A stretch of 64,000 nucleotides of DNA from Pseudomonas rubra. Lineage in GTDB: Bacteria; Pseudomonadota; Gammaproteobacteria; Pseudomonadales; Pseudomonadaceae. The position numbers and the translations under genes are program-made. The notes beneath the pieces were generated by a model. The model was not told the DNA's origin and did not search any database. It saw only the letters and a list, made by a program, of their open reading frames with translations. The stretch covers positions 124,001-188,000 of the forward strand of contig NZ_JAMDGZ010000035.1 in assembly GCF_028656935.1 (NCBI RefSeq). Direction: 5' to 3'. Below are positions 50,631 to 59,040 of this stretch, one piece after another (the stretch's first letter is position 1; every line of letters begins with the position of its first letter).

Positions 50631-51248
50631 ATGACTTTGCTCACTGAACAGCAACAGCGCCAGGTCGCGCAAGCCATTGCCCAGGTCGAGCGGCATACCG
50701 ACGCCGAACTGGTTACGGTGCTGGCCAGGCGCGCCGACGACTATGCCTATATACCCCTGTTGTGGGCCAGCCTGCTGGCTCTGGTGGTGCCGGGCATCGT
50801 CCATTACCTCAGCGGCTGGATGAGTGTGCACAGCCTGCTGATCGTGCAGTGGCTGACGTTTATTGCCTTGTGCCTGCTGTTTCGCATTCCGGCCCTGACT
50901 ACCCGCCTGATCCCGCGCCCGGTGCGCCACTGGCGTGCGGCGAACCTGGCTCGGCGGCAGTTTCTCGAGCAGAACCTGCACCACACCCAAGGCGGCACTG
51001 GCATGCTGATCTTTGTCAGCGAGGCCGAGCGCTATGTCGAAATCCTCGTCGATGAGGGCATCTCCCGGCACCTGGACAACCGGGTGTGGGACGCGATCGT
51101 CCTGCGCTTTACCGAACAGGTGCGCCAGGGCCACACCGTGCAGGGCTTTGTCAGCTGTATCGAGGCCTGCGGTGAGCTGCTCAGCACCCATGTGCCGCTG
51201 ACCCACGAGCGCAACGAACTGCCCAATCGCTTGGTGGTGCTCGATTAG
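50631..51248 (+). CDS. TPM-domain membrane protein, second copy
   Basis: 205 residues, no signal peptide. The TPM domain is split by two hydrophobic helices (about 42-62 and 68-85): LTEQQQRQVAQAIAQVERHTDAELVTVLARRADDY before, and GGTGMLIFVSEAERYVEILVDEGISRHLDNRVW after. It lies 26 bases downstream of the other TPM gene and is probably co-transcribed with lemA. The pair may form a membrane complex with LemA (inference). Confidence 0.82.
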   Translation: MTLLTEQQQRQVAQAIAQVERHTDAELVTVLARRADDYAYIPLLWASLLALVVPGIVHYLSGWMSVHSLLIVQWLTFIALCLLFRIPALTTRLIPRPVRHWRAANLARRQFLEQNLHHTQGGTGMLIFVSEAERYVEILVDEGISRHLDNRVWDAIVLRFTEQVRQGHTVQGFVSCIEACGELLSTHVPLTHERNELPNRLVVLD

Positions 51249-51357
51249 CCACGTTTTCGTCGATCGACAAAAGCTGTGCAGGCAGAGCACATCCACGTAA
51301 AATTCCCGGCATTGCGCAAACCTGCGCTCCCTCCGCTACCCGAGGCACCCTTTTTCG

Positions 51358-52575
51358 ATGTCCGATTCCCCTATCGCCCAGGCCGCGCCGGATGCGCGTG
51401 CGCAGTTTCTGAGCCTGCTCGCCACCAGCCTGGAACAGAACGCCCTGATCAAGCTGGTGCTGGCGCGCCCTGTCGGCAACGAAGAAACCCTGCAGCGCAT
51501 CATCGCCAAGCCGCTGACGGTCAAGGGCCAGGCCTGTGTGTCGTTCGTCTATCGCTACAAGACCCGCGACATTACCCGCAACCTGGGCAATGACCAGGCC
51601 CTGGCGTTGGTCGACGAATTGCTCCCGGCCTCGTTTCGCAATGCTCATCTGCTCAGCCTCAGCGACGAAGCGCAGCTGGAGTTCAGCAAGAAGGGCAAGC
51701 CCATGCTCCACCGCAGCGCCGTGCAGCAGGTGCGCCAGGCACCAGCAGCTGAACATGACCGGGAGAAGAAGCGTTACCTGGAACTGAGCCGGCCGTTCCT
51801 GCAGGACCTGGGCGTGACCGACAAGCAACTGGCGTTGATCCCGGCCATGTCGCGCAAGTGGAAGCAGATCAACAAGTTCATCGAAGTGTTTTCCCATGCC
51901 CTGAACTCTGCACCGCTGGTTGCCGGTCAATTGCTTCGAGTCGCCGACTTCGGTTCAGGCAAGGGTTATCTGACCTTCGCCATCCATGATTACCTGCGCA
52001 ATACCCTGCAGCGTGAGGCGCAGGTGACCGGTGTCGAGCTGCGCCCGGACATGGTCGAGTTGTGCAACGCTGCGGCCTCGCGCCTGGAGCACCCGGGCCT
52101 GGTGTTCGAGTGCGGTGACGTGCGCAGTGTGGTGCCCAGCGCCATCGAGGTGATGATCGCCCTGCATGCCTGTGACATCGCTACCGACTATGCGATTCAC
52201 ACCGGCATTCGCTGCGGCGCGGCGATCATCATGTGCTCGCCTTGCTGCCACAAGCAGATCCGCCCGCAACTGCACAGCCCGGGTTTGCTCAAGCCGATGT
52301 TGCAATACGGCTTGCACCTGGGCCAGCAGGCCGAAATGCTCACCGACAGCTTGCGCGCCTTGTATCTGGAAGCCTGCGGTTACGAGACCAAGGTCTTCGA
52401 GTTCATTTCGCTGGAGCACACCAACAAGAACAAGATGATCCTGGCGGTCAAGCGCCAGACCCCGGTTGACGCTTCAGCGCTGTTGGAGAAGATCCAGCAG
52501 CTCAAGGAATTCTATGGGGTCAAGGAGCATTGCCTGGAGACCTTGCTGCGGGCCGATGGTTTGATTCCTGCCTGA
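51358..52575 (+). CDS. Class I SAM-dependent methyltransferase
   Basis: 405 residues. The N-terminal region (about 1-140) has no recognised domain; the methyltransferase core follows (about 160-330) with motif I RVADFGSGKGYLTFAIHDYL, VTGVELRPDMVELCNAAASR and an IIMCSPCCHKQIRPQL block with adjacent cysteines. It resembles the Methyltransf_32 family; the substrate is unknown, perhaps RNA. It has its own promoter region after the TPM genes, and is followed by a REP palindrome. Confidence 0.82.
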   Translation: MSDSPIAQAAPDARAQFLSLLATSLEQNALIKLVLARPVGNEETLQRIIAKPLTVKGQACVSFVYRYKTRDITRNLGNDQALALVDELLPASFRNAHLLSLSDEAQLEFSKKGKPMLHRSAVQQVRQAPAAEHDREKKRYLELSRPFLQDLGVTDKQLALIPAMSRKWKQINKFIEVFSHALNSAPLVAGQLLRVADFGSGKGYLTFAIHDYLRNTLQREAQVTGVELRPDMVELCNAAASRLEHPGLVFECGDVRSVVPSAIEVMIALHACDIATDYAIHTGIRCGAAIIMCSPCCHKQIRPQLHSPGLLKPMLQYGLHLGQQAEMLTDSLRALYLEACGYETKVFEFISLEHTNKNKMILAVKRQTPVDASALLEKIQQLKEFYGVKEHCLETLLRADGLIPA

Positions 52576-52601
52576 CAACTTTGCGACCGCTGCGCGCTCG
52601 A

Positions 52602-52671
52602 ATCGCTGGCAAGCCAGCTCCCACAGGGTCGGTGTACACAGATCCACTGTGGGAGCCGGCTTGCCGGCGAT
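52602..52671. repeat. REP-like palindrome, type B
   Basis: Arms of 25 bases (52602-52626 and 52647-52671, three mismatches) around a 20-base loop, core CTGGCAAGCCAGCTCCCACA. It lies between the convergent methyltransferase and EamA genes. Confidence 0.8.
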
Positions 52672-52675
52672 AGCG

Positions 52676-53569
52676 TCAGTTCAGGCCCCGCACAGGTGCA
52701 GGATGCACCCGCGTCTTGCGCCCCAGCACCACTGTCGCAATCACCCCGGCAGCAAACACCCAGGTAATCGGCTCGACCTGCTCGGCAAAGAACAGCGCCG
52801 AAAAGGCGATGGTGAAGAAGATCTGCAGCAGCTGGATCTGGCTCACCCGGGCAATGCCGCCCAAGGCCAGCCCGGCGTACCAGGCAAAGAAGCCAATGAA
52901 CTGTGAGAACAGCGACACATAGCCAAAGGCCCACCAGGTCCTGGTACTCACCGGCCCCTGATGCTGCAAGGCCAGGTAAACCACCGGCCCGAGTAACAGC
53001 GGCGCCGACAGCACCAGGGCCCAGCAGATCACCTGCCAACCGCCCATTTCCCGCGCCAGCCGGCCGCCTTCGGCATAACCCAGCCCGCCCACGGCAATCG
53101 CCGCCAGCATCAGCAGGTCGCCGGCCTGGATCTGCCCGGCGCCCATGATCATTGCATAGGCCAGTACCAGGGCACTGCCCAGGGCGGCGCAGGCCCAGAA
53201 GGCTTTCGAGGGGCGTTCATGGGACAGCCACGCGGCGTACACCGCTACGCACAAGGGCTGCAGGCCGTTGACCAGGGCGCCGTGGGACGCCGGTACGCTT
53301 TGCATGGCCCAGGCCGACAATACCGGAAAGCCCAGGATCACCCCCAGGGCCACCAGGCTCAGGCCTTTGATCTGCACCCAGGTCGGCCATTTTTCCCGGC
53401 GCCAGAGCAACAGCGCCGCGGCCGGAATCGCTGCCAGCAAGGCGCGGCCCAGGCCATTGAGCAAAGGGTGCAGCTCCTGCACGACGATGCGGGTCATGGG
53501 CAGGGTCAGGCTGAAAATAATCACACCGAGAAGGCCTAGAACCATCCCGGTGTTTTCGCGGCTGGACAT
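52676..53569 (-). CDS. EamA/DMT-family transporter
   Basis: 297 residues with ten predicted helices in two EamA repeats (about 10-140 and 150-285). N-terminal NTGMVLGLLGVIIFSLTLPMTRIVVQ and AWAMQSVPASHGALVNGLQPLCVAVYA are typical of the RhaT/YdcZ-like exporters. The second repeat has RVSQIQLLQIFFTIAFSALFFAEQVEP. The substrate is unknown; many family members export amino acids or metabolites. A perfect palindrome lies about 50 bases upstream and may be the operator of its regulator. Confidence 0.83.
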   Translation of the reverse strand: MSSRENTGMVLGLLGVIIFSLTLPMTRIVVQELHPLLNGLGRALLAAIPAAALLLWRREKWPTWVQIKGLSLVALGVILGFPVLSAWAMQSVPASHGALVNGLQPLCVAVYAAWLSHERPSKAFWACAALGSALVLAYAMIMGAGQIQAGDLLMLAAIAVGGLGYAEGGRLAREMGGWQVICWALVLSAPLLLGPVVYLALQHQGPVSTRTWWAFGYVSLFSQFIGFFAWYAGLALGGIARVSQIQLLQIFFTIAFSALFFAEQVEPITWVFAAGVIATVVLGRKTRVHPAPVRGLN

Positions 53570-53618
53570 ACGGAGCGCCTGTGGCAGAGAGGTAGCCTCA
53601 TTGAGCCACAGGGCGGAT

Positions 53619-53653
53619 GGATGATCTTGTTACAGTTACTAACAAGATCATCC
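53619..53653. promoter_or_regulatory. Perfect 14-bp inverted repeat upstream of the EamA gene
   Basis: GGATGATCTTGTTA (53619-53632), seven bases, TAACAAGATCATCC (53640-53653). There is no U-tract for a terminator, and the position 50-85 bases upstream of the EamA start fits an operator. It also lies just after the TonB receptor stop. Confidence 0.45.
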
Positions 53654-53664
53654 GTACAGTTGCC

Positions 53665-56214
53665 TCAGAAGAAACGGGTGACGCTGACCTTGGCGTTGCG
53701 GCCCTGGCTGTAGGCATATTCGCCGCTGAGCTCGGAGCGGTAGTCGTTGTTGAACAGGTTATCTACCGTCAGGTTGACCTCGGTGCCTTTGAGGTAAGGC
53801 TGCTGGGGCTTCCAGTTGGCGAACAGGCCATGGATCTGGTAGTCGTCGTTGGCATAGTGGTCGTAGTAGCGGTCACCCAGGGAACTGGCCGGGCCCTCGC
53901 GATAATTGTCGCTCGGCAGGCGGTCGGTCTTGCGCACGAACTGCGCCTGCCAGCCGACCTTGGCATCCCAGTTGGGGATCTTCACACCGAGGGTGGTGAT
54001 CCACTTCGGCGCCGGGATGTCCTTGGCCCAGACGTCCGGCCCCCAAGGGTTGGTGTAGGCACCGTCATGGCGACCGGTCATCCACGAGTAAGACACCGAG
54101 CCGAACAGGTAAGTCGAGTCGTAGAAACTTTCGACCTCGAAGCCCTTGATGGTCACACCCTTGAGATTGCGGTAGTTGGACATCAGGCCTTTGCCGCAGG
54201 CATCGTTGATGCTCTGCCCCTTGGCCAACTGCGCCTCGCAACCAATCCCGGTGGCCTTGAAGATTTCGTCCTTGATCTCGTTACGGAACAGTGTGGTGCG
54301 GATCTGCATGTTGTCGTCGGCCATGAAAACGTTGGCAAAGTCGGTGACGTTGCCAGCGCGCAGGGCGGTGATGCGTTCCGGGTCGAGGTTGCGGCTGCTG
54401 GCGGTGCGGCTGCCGATGCCCTGGACTTCGTATTGTTCATCCAGCACCGGTGCACGCCAGGTCTTGCTGTAGTCGGCGAAGAAGGCGGTGTTGGCGGTGG
54501 CTTTCCAGAACACTGACAAGCGTGGCGACCAACCGGTGTAGGTTTTCTCGCTGTAGTCGTGGCCGTTTGCGGCAACGTTGTAGTATGGCGCCTGGTTCTG
54601 TTTGCCCTTGTTGGCGACATGGTCGTAACGCAGCGACGGGGTGATGGTCACGTCACCCAGGGTGACTGCGTCCTGGATGAAATATCCCTGGCTGTCGACG
54701 GTGCCGCTGGGCATGAAGTACGGCTGGTAGTGGCCGTTGTTGTATTTGGGAATCTCGTAGCTTTTGCCGGGCATCCACATTTGGGTGTCACGCTCGTGGT
54801 GACGGATCTGGAAGCCGCTGGTGAACGCGTGTTCCAGCGGGCCGGTGGCGAACAGGCTGGTGTTGCGCACATCAAGCATCTGGTCCTGATACTCGGTGTC
54901 CATCTTGCGGCCGCCGGTGGACGGCTGGAAGAACGCTGTGGCATCACGCTCGTCGGTCTGCTTGGTGTCGGACTCCGAGTATTTGACCTGCAGGTCGATC
55001 AGCGGGTTGTTCACCGGCTGATACTTGTACGTAGTAGACCAGGTGGTGTCGGTGGTCGTGCGGTTGGCCAAAAAACGCTTGAGGGCATTCTTGTAGCCAA
55101 ACCTGTCGATGTCCCACTGGGTCGGCGGCGTCGGGTAGGCAGTGGAGGAGAACGGCGCCCAGCGCTCACTTTCCGAGCGCGACCAGGAGAAGCCCAGGCT
55201 GTGCTCGTCAGTGAAATGCATATTTGCCTTGAGCAGCGCGCCTTCCAGGTCCAGGGCACTGTTGGGCAGGCGCTGGGGGTTGATCGGGTAGCGGCCCTCG
55301 GCGTCGGGCAGGGTGCCGGCCAGCTTCATGTCGTCGCCGTCGCGCTTGGTCAGGTACACCAGGCCATCCATGCGGCCATCGTCGGTGCGCCCGAACAGTG
55401 CCGAGCTGTAAACCTGCTGATGGTCGTTGCTGGCATAACCATACTTGAGCATGGCGCCACTGTTGCGCCCTTCCTGGAGCAGGTCGGGGGCATCTTTGGT
55501 GGTCATGTTGACGCTGCCGCCAAAGCCGCCGTTGCCGGTGTAGATCGAGTGCGGGCCCTTTTCCACCTCGATGTTCTTGATCAGCTCCGGCTCGATGAAC
55601 ACGGTGCCTTGCTGGTAGCGCTCGAAGCCGCTCTTGGTCGCGCCATCGACGGTCATCGGTACGTCTTCGGCGTCGCCCAGGCCCCAGATGTTGATGGTCT
55701 GGCCACCGGGTTTGGCCGAGCCGCCCATGTTCACCCCAGGCAGGGTCGCGAGCACGCTGGGGATGTTGCTGGGCTGGTAGCGGTCGATGTCTTCCTGGGC
55801 CAGGGTCGAGCGGCCGACGGTGCTCGGGTCGACTTGCTGGCCGTTGCCGACAACGCTCACCGCGCCAAGCTGGATGCTGTTGTCAGCGGTGGCATCGTCT
55901 TCGCGCAGGCGCACCACGTAGGCATTGCCAACCTTAACCAGGGCAAAGCGGCTGTTCTGCAGCAGTTGGCTGATGGCTTCGAGCGGTTCGTAAGCACCTT
56001 GCAGGGCCGGCGCCTGAACGCTGTTGAGCAAGGATTCGTCAAACAGCAGTTGCAGCTTGGCTTGCTGAGCCAGTTGGCTCAGCGACGCCGCCAGCGGCTG
56101 CGCTGGCAGGTTCAGTTGCAACGGCGCGGCCTGGGCCTGCAGGCTCAGGGCCAGGCATACAGCCAGCAGTGAAGGACGAACAGACAACGGCTTGAACGGA
56201 GCAAACGCACGCAA
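53665..56214 (-). CDS. TonB-dependent receptor with STN signalling domain, probable heme/hemophore receptor (HasR-like)
   Basis: 849 residues from a TTG at 56214, seven bases after GGGGGG. This start gives a normal signal peptide (LLAVCLALSLQAQA-A). A GTG at 56307 adds 31 residues but has no ribosome site. An STN domain (about 30-105) receives signal for FecR; the plug (about 120-240) has the TonB-box-like region and IEVEKGPHSIYTGNGGFGGSVNM. A 22-strand barrel follows. WRAP...NLDPE near the middle resembles the FRAP/NPNL box of heme receptors, and the C-terminus is GRNAKVSVTRFF. It is downstream of fecR- and fecI-type genes, as in hasI-hasS-hasR, but no hasA is visible. Confidence 0.8.
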   Translation of the reverse strand: MRAFAPFKPLSVRPSLLAVCLALSLQAQAAPLQLNLPAQPLAASLSQLAQQAKLQLLFDESLLNSVQAPALQGAYEPLEAISQLLQNSRFALVKVGNAYVVRLREDDATADNSIQLGAVSVVGNGQQVDPSTVGRSTLAQEDIDRYQPSNIPSVLATLPGVNMGGSAKPGGQTINIWGLGDAEDVPMTVDGATKSGFERYQQGTVFIEPELIKNIEVEKGPHSIYTGNGGFGGSVNMTTKDAPDLLQEGRNSGAMLKYGYASNDHQQVYSSALFGRTDDGRMDGLVYLTKRDGDDMKLAGTLPDAEGRYPINPQRLPNSALDLEGALLKANMHFTDEHSLGFSWSRSESERWAPFSSTAYPTPPTQWDIDRFGYKNALKRFLANRTTTDTTWSTTYKYQPVNNPLIDLQVKYSESDTKQTDERDATAFFQPSTGGRKMDTEYQDQMLDVRNTSLFATGPLEHAFTSGFQIRHHERDTQMWMPGKSYEIPKYNNGHYQPYFMPSGTVDSQGYFIQDAVTLGDVTITPSLRYDHVANKGKQNQAPYYNVAANGHDYSEKTYTGWSPRLSVFWKATANTAFFADYSKTWRAPVLDEQYEVQGIGSRTASSRNLDPERITALRAGNVTDFANVFMADDNMQIRTTLFRNEIKDEIFKATGIGCEAQLAKGQSINDACGKGLMSNYRNLKGVTIKGFEVESFYDSTYLFGSVSYSWMTGRHDGAYTNPWGPDVWAKDIPAPKWITTLGVKIPNWDAKVGWQAQFVRKTDRLPSDNYREGPASSLGDRYYDHYANDDYQIHGLFANWKPQQPYLKGTEVNLTVDNLFNNDYRSELSGEYAYSQGRNAKVSVTRFF

Positions 56215-56309
56215 GATGAAACCCCCCAATATGGCGACAAAGGCCAGAAAAGGCCTGCAGTGATTACGCAGACGGGAGGAAGACGCAGGGCAGCGGAAAA
56301 CCCTCACAT

Positions 56310-56328
56310 GCGAATGAAAAATATTCTC
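56310..56328. promoter_or_regulatory. Weak Fur-box-like site before the TonB receptor
   Basis: GAGAATATTTTTCATTCGC on the minus strand agrees with the 19-bp Fur consensus at 12 positions. It overlaps the short gap between the fecR stop and the receptor start. The match is modest. Confidence 0.35.
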
Positions 56329-56331
56329 AAA

Positions 56332-57285
56332 TTAGCGTTTGCGTTCGATCCGCAGGCGGCCATCGGCAAGGTTCACGGTCTTGATCGGCAGCAGCGCCGG
56401 CAAGGCATTGAGCAAGGCGTCCGGGTCGCTGACGTCGAGGTTGCCCGAGACCTTGAAACGGCCCAATGACGGGTCGGCGAGCAACACCGGTGCCGAACGG
56501 TACAGCGACAGTTCGTCGATCAGGCTGGCCAGTTCACGGTTACGAAAACTCACGTGGCCGTCGCGCCAGTCAGCGACGTCCTGGACACTGAGGTTCTCTA
56601 CGTTCAGGCTGCCACGGGCCGGGTCATAGGTGGCGCGCTGGCCGGCGCTCAACAGCACCGGTGGGCGGTTCTCACCCAGGGTTTCGACGGCGACCTGGCC
56701 GTGGGCGACACTGACCACCAGTTCATGTTGGCCACGACGCAGATCGAAGCCGGTGCCCACCACCCGCACCCGGGCGTTGCCGGCGTCGACGAACAACGGG
56801 CGTTCCTTGTCGGCGGCCACGTCGATGTACAACTGGCCCTGGTCGAGGCGAATCAGTCGGCGCTCGTTGTCGAAGTTCAGGCTCAGCCGGGTGCGGGCGT
56901 TGACATCCAGCTGGCTGCCATCGGGCAGGGCCAGGTGTTGTGGGCGCTCGCTCTGCACGGCCAACTGTTGCTGGTGGTTGCGGTTGGGCAGGCCGAGGTT
57001 GGCGGTAAGCACCGCGCACACCAGCCCGGCGGCGATGGCCAGCGCCGGGCGCCAGCGCAGCGGTTTGCGGCTGGGCAGGGCAAGTGGTTGGTTCAGGCGC
57101 TTGAGCGCGGCCAGGTCGTCCCAGAGTTGTTCGAACTGGGCATAGGCGCGGGCATGCTCGGGGTGCTGCAGCCACTGGGCAAAGGCCCTGCGCGCCTCCC
57201 GCGAGCTGTCGTTGCGGTTGCGGGTAAACCAGCTGGCCGCCTGTGCATCGATGCTGCGCTTATCGATTTCAGGAGTGGGGGTCAT
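56332..57285 (-). CDS. FecR-family anti-sigma regulator
   Basis: 317 residues. The N-terminal cytoplasmic DUF4880-type domain (about 10-70; AASWFTRNRNDSSREARRAFAQWLQHPEHARAY) binds the sigma factor. One membrane helix lies about 81-98. The periplasmic FecR domain (about 115-230; LPDGSQLDVNARTRLSLNF, VVGTGFDLR) and a C-terminal STN-like end contact the receptor. It overlaps the sigma gene by four bases and precedes the receptor gene by a short gap. It passes the signal from the occupied receptor to the sigma factor. Confidence 0.88.
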   Translation of the reverse strand: MTPTPEIDKRSIDAQAASWFTRNRNDSSREARRAFAQWLQHPEHARAYAQFEQLWDDLAALKRLNQPLALPSRKPLRWRPALAIAAGLVCAVLTANLGLPNRNHQQQLAVQSERPQHLALPDGSQLDVNARTRLSLNFDNERRLIRLDQGQLYIDVAADKERPLFVDAGNARVRVVGTGFDLRRGQHELVVSVAHGQVAVETLGENRPPVLLSAGQRATYDPARGSLNVENLSVQDVADWRDGHVSFRNRELASLIDELSLYRSAPVLLADPSLGRFKVSGNLDVSDPDALLNALPALLPIKTVNLADGRLRIERKR

Positions 57286-57821
57286 TCTGGCTGCTCCATG
57301 CCGTCGTCACTGTCCAGGCGCTGCTTGCAATGCAGCAGGGCCGCGGCGATGTGCTTTTCCACCATGCTGACGGAAATGCCCATGCGCTCGCTGATCTGCG
57401 CCTGCGTCAAACCTTCGAAGCGGTGCAGCATAAGGGCTTCGCGGCGGCGCGGCGAGAGTTCGGCGAGGACAAGTTTCAATTGTTCCAGGCGTTGTTGCTG
57501 CTGGGCATGGTTGAGCGGGTCGCTGGCGGTGCAGGCCGGGGTCTGTTCGCAGGCCTTGGCGTCTTCGTCGAGTACGCTGTGACGCACCTTTTGCCGACGC
57601 CAGTGGTCGCTGAGCAGGTTGCGCGCCATCTGGAACAAAAACGCCCTGGGTTGTTCGACCCGCGCCCGGTCACGGTAGCCCAGCCACTGGGTGAACACGT
57701 CCTGGGTCATGTCTGCCGCGTCATTGGCATTGTCCATGCGCTTGCGCAGGAAATGCAGGATATCGGCATAGAACCCGCGACAGGTTTCGTGGGCAAAAGG
57801 GTCAGGTTTGGGGCGCGGCAT
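57282..57821 (-). CDS. ECF sigma factor of the iron-starvation (FecI/HasI) type
   Basis: 179 residues from the ATG at 57821, six bases after GGAAAG. Sigma region 2 (about 10-80; DMTQDVFTQWLGYRDRARVEQPRAFLFQMARNLLSDHWRRQ) and region 4 (about 120-170; LSPRRREALMLHRFEGLTQAQISERMGISVSMVEKHIAAALLHCKQRL). It directs transcription of the receptor gene when released by FecR. A Fur-box-like site 47 bases upstream indicates iron control. Confidence 0.88.
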   Translation of the reverse strand: MPRPKPDPFAHETCRGFYADILHFLRKRMDNANDAADMTQDVFTQWLGYRDRARVEQPRAFLFQMARNLLSDHWRRQKVRHSVLDEDAKACEQTPACTASDPLNHAQQQQRLEQLKLVLAELSPRRREALMLHRFEGLTQAQISERMGISVSMVEKHIAAALLHCKQRLDSDDGMEQPE

Positions 57822-57867
57822 GCAAGCTTTCCAGGACGGACCGGAGAGAAAGGTTGCGAATGGTATC

Positions 57868-57886
57868 GAGAATAATTGTTATTTAC
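57868..57886. promoter_or_regulatory. Putative Fur box upstream of the ECF sigma gene
   Basis: GAGAATAATTGTTATTTAC matches the Fur consensus at 12 of 19 positions with the AT-rich dyad intact, in the gap between the sigma gene and the end of the DUF4917 gene. Confidence 0.55.
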
Positions 57887-57906
57887 CATGCCTGTTTTTA
57901 TCCAGC

Positions 57907-58929
57907 TCAATGTCGCTTGCGAATTGGCACAGGCACGGCGACTTCCAGGCCGGGTGTTCCCAGCGGGTGGCTGCTGGCGTCGAAAAAGTACAGCGCCAGC
58001 GCAGGTGTATCGGCAAAGCGCTGCACATAGTGCTGCTTCTGGCTGATGATCGAGGCGTCGCTCAACGGCCGGATGGCAATGGCCAGGTGCGCCGGGCGCG
58101 CTTGCTTGATGGCCTGCAGCAGATGCTGGTCGGTGCTGTCCAGGTGTTGGCCGAAAATGCACAAGCCGCCCTGATGGCCGGCTAATTCACCCAGGGCCCA
58201 GCTCAAGTAGTCGGAGCTGCGAATGGCCTTGAGCTTGTCGTCGCTGCTGCTTTCGTTGACGAACATCGGCACATCGCCCGGAGTGTTGACGGCAAAGCCG
58301 TCGAGCAGTTGGCCGTCAGTGGCACTGCGCTGGCGGGTGCTGCCGTCCTGCTGCTTGAGCAGGTGCAAGCCACCGTGCAGGTACAGCAGGCGCGTGCCCG
58401 GGCTGCGGGTGCGGCGGATATCGAAGCCGCCGTCTTCATCGAACAGTTGTTGGAAACCTTCAGGCTTCTGGCTGGCGGCCCAATGGCAGATCAGGTCGTA
58501 GTTGCTCGAATAAACGCTCTGGTAGTTGCCCAACTCGCGGTTGATCAACTGCAAGGTCTGGCTGGGCAGCATGCGCCAGGGAATGTGCACGCTGCGAATG
58601 GCGTGGATCAGCGCTTCCTTGATCGCGTAGTAGCGGTTCAGCGGCGCCGAGGAGCTGATCGCCAGTGCGGCGTTGATCCGTACCGTGGTGTTCAGGGCGC
58701 TGAGCACCGGCTCGAACAACTCTGTACCCTGCGACTTGAACAGCGCCTGGTCGCTCAGGTTCAGGGGTTTGTGCCGCACCCGCAGGGCCTCCTCGAACAG
58801 CGAGAAGTAGCTGAACGGCCGCCACAGCGCCCGGCTGGCGCCATTGCCCAGCAGCAGGCCGCTGCACGGGTGACTGGCGTTCAGGTCTGGCCAGTGGTTG
58901 AGGCTGGCGTCGAGGTTGGCGTGGGGCAT
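57907..58929 (-). CDS. DUF4917-family protein with SIR2-like motifs
   Basis: 340 residues from the ATG at 58929 (AGAGA upstream). The motifs look like those of SIR2-like NAD-binding proteins: LLLGNGASRALW (GNGAS at 28-32), SSNYDLICHW (141-150, compare TNYD) and LYLHGGLHLL (182-191, the HG motif). The family is DUF4917, with no assigned function known to me. If the fold is right it may bind or cleave NAD. It has no signal peptide, so it is cytoplasmic. It ends between two iron-signalling units but its own promoter lies at the far side. It could be housekeeping or part of a stress or defence response. Confidence 0.72.
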   Translation of the reverse strand: MPHANLDASLNHWPDLNASHPCSGLLLGNGASRALWRPFSYFSLFEEALRVRHKPLNLSDQALFKSQGTELFEPVLSALNTTVRINAALAISSSAPLNRYYAIKEALIHAIRSVHIPWRMLPSQTLQLINRELGNYQSVYSSNYDLICHWAASQKPEGFQQLFDEDGGFDIRRTRSPGTRLLYLHGGLHLLKQQDGSTRQRSATDGQLLDGFAVNTPGDVPMFVNESSSDDKLKAIRSSDYLSWALGELAGHQGGLCIFGQHLDSTDQHLLQAIKQARPAHLAIAIRPLSDASIISQKQHYVQRFADTPALALYFFDASSHPLGTPGLEVAVPVPIRKRH

Positions 58930-59040
58930 CGGGCATCTCTGTGGCAGGGCAGGCAATCGCCGCGACTTTAGCATGCAACCGGTTTGTCATCAGCGTTGGC
59001 GACTATGCTGGATTCGCTGTGGAGCAAAGGAGGGCTGAAG

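Noticed and set aside
53665..58000. Complete heme-acquisition (has) locus
   Set aside because: Only sigma, FecR and receptor genes are present. No hemophore hasA or type I secretion genes are seen, so the assignment stops at HasR-like.
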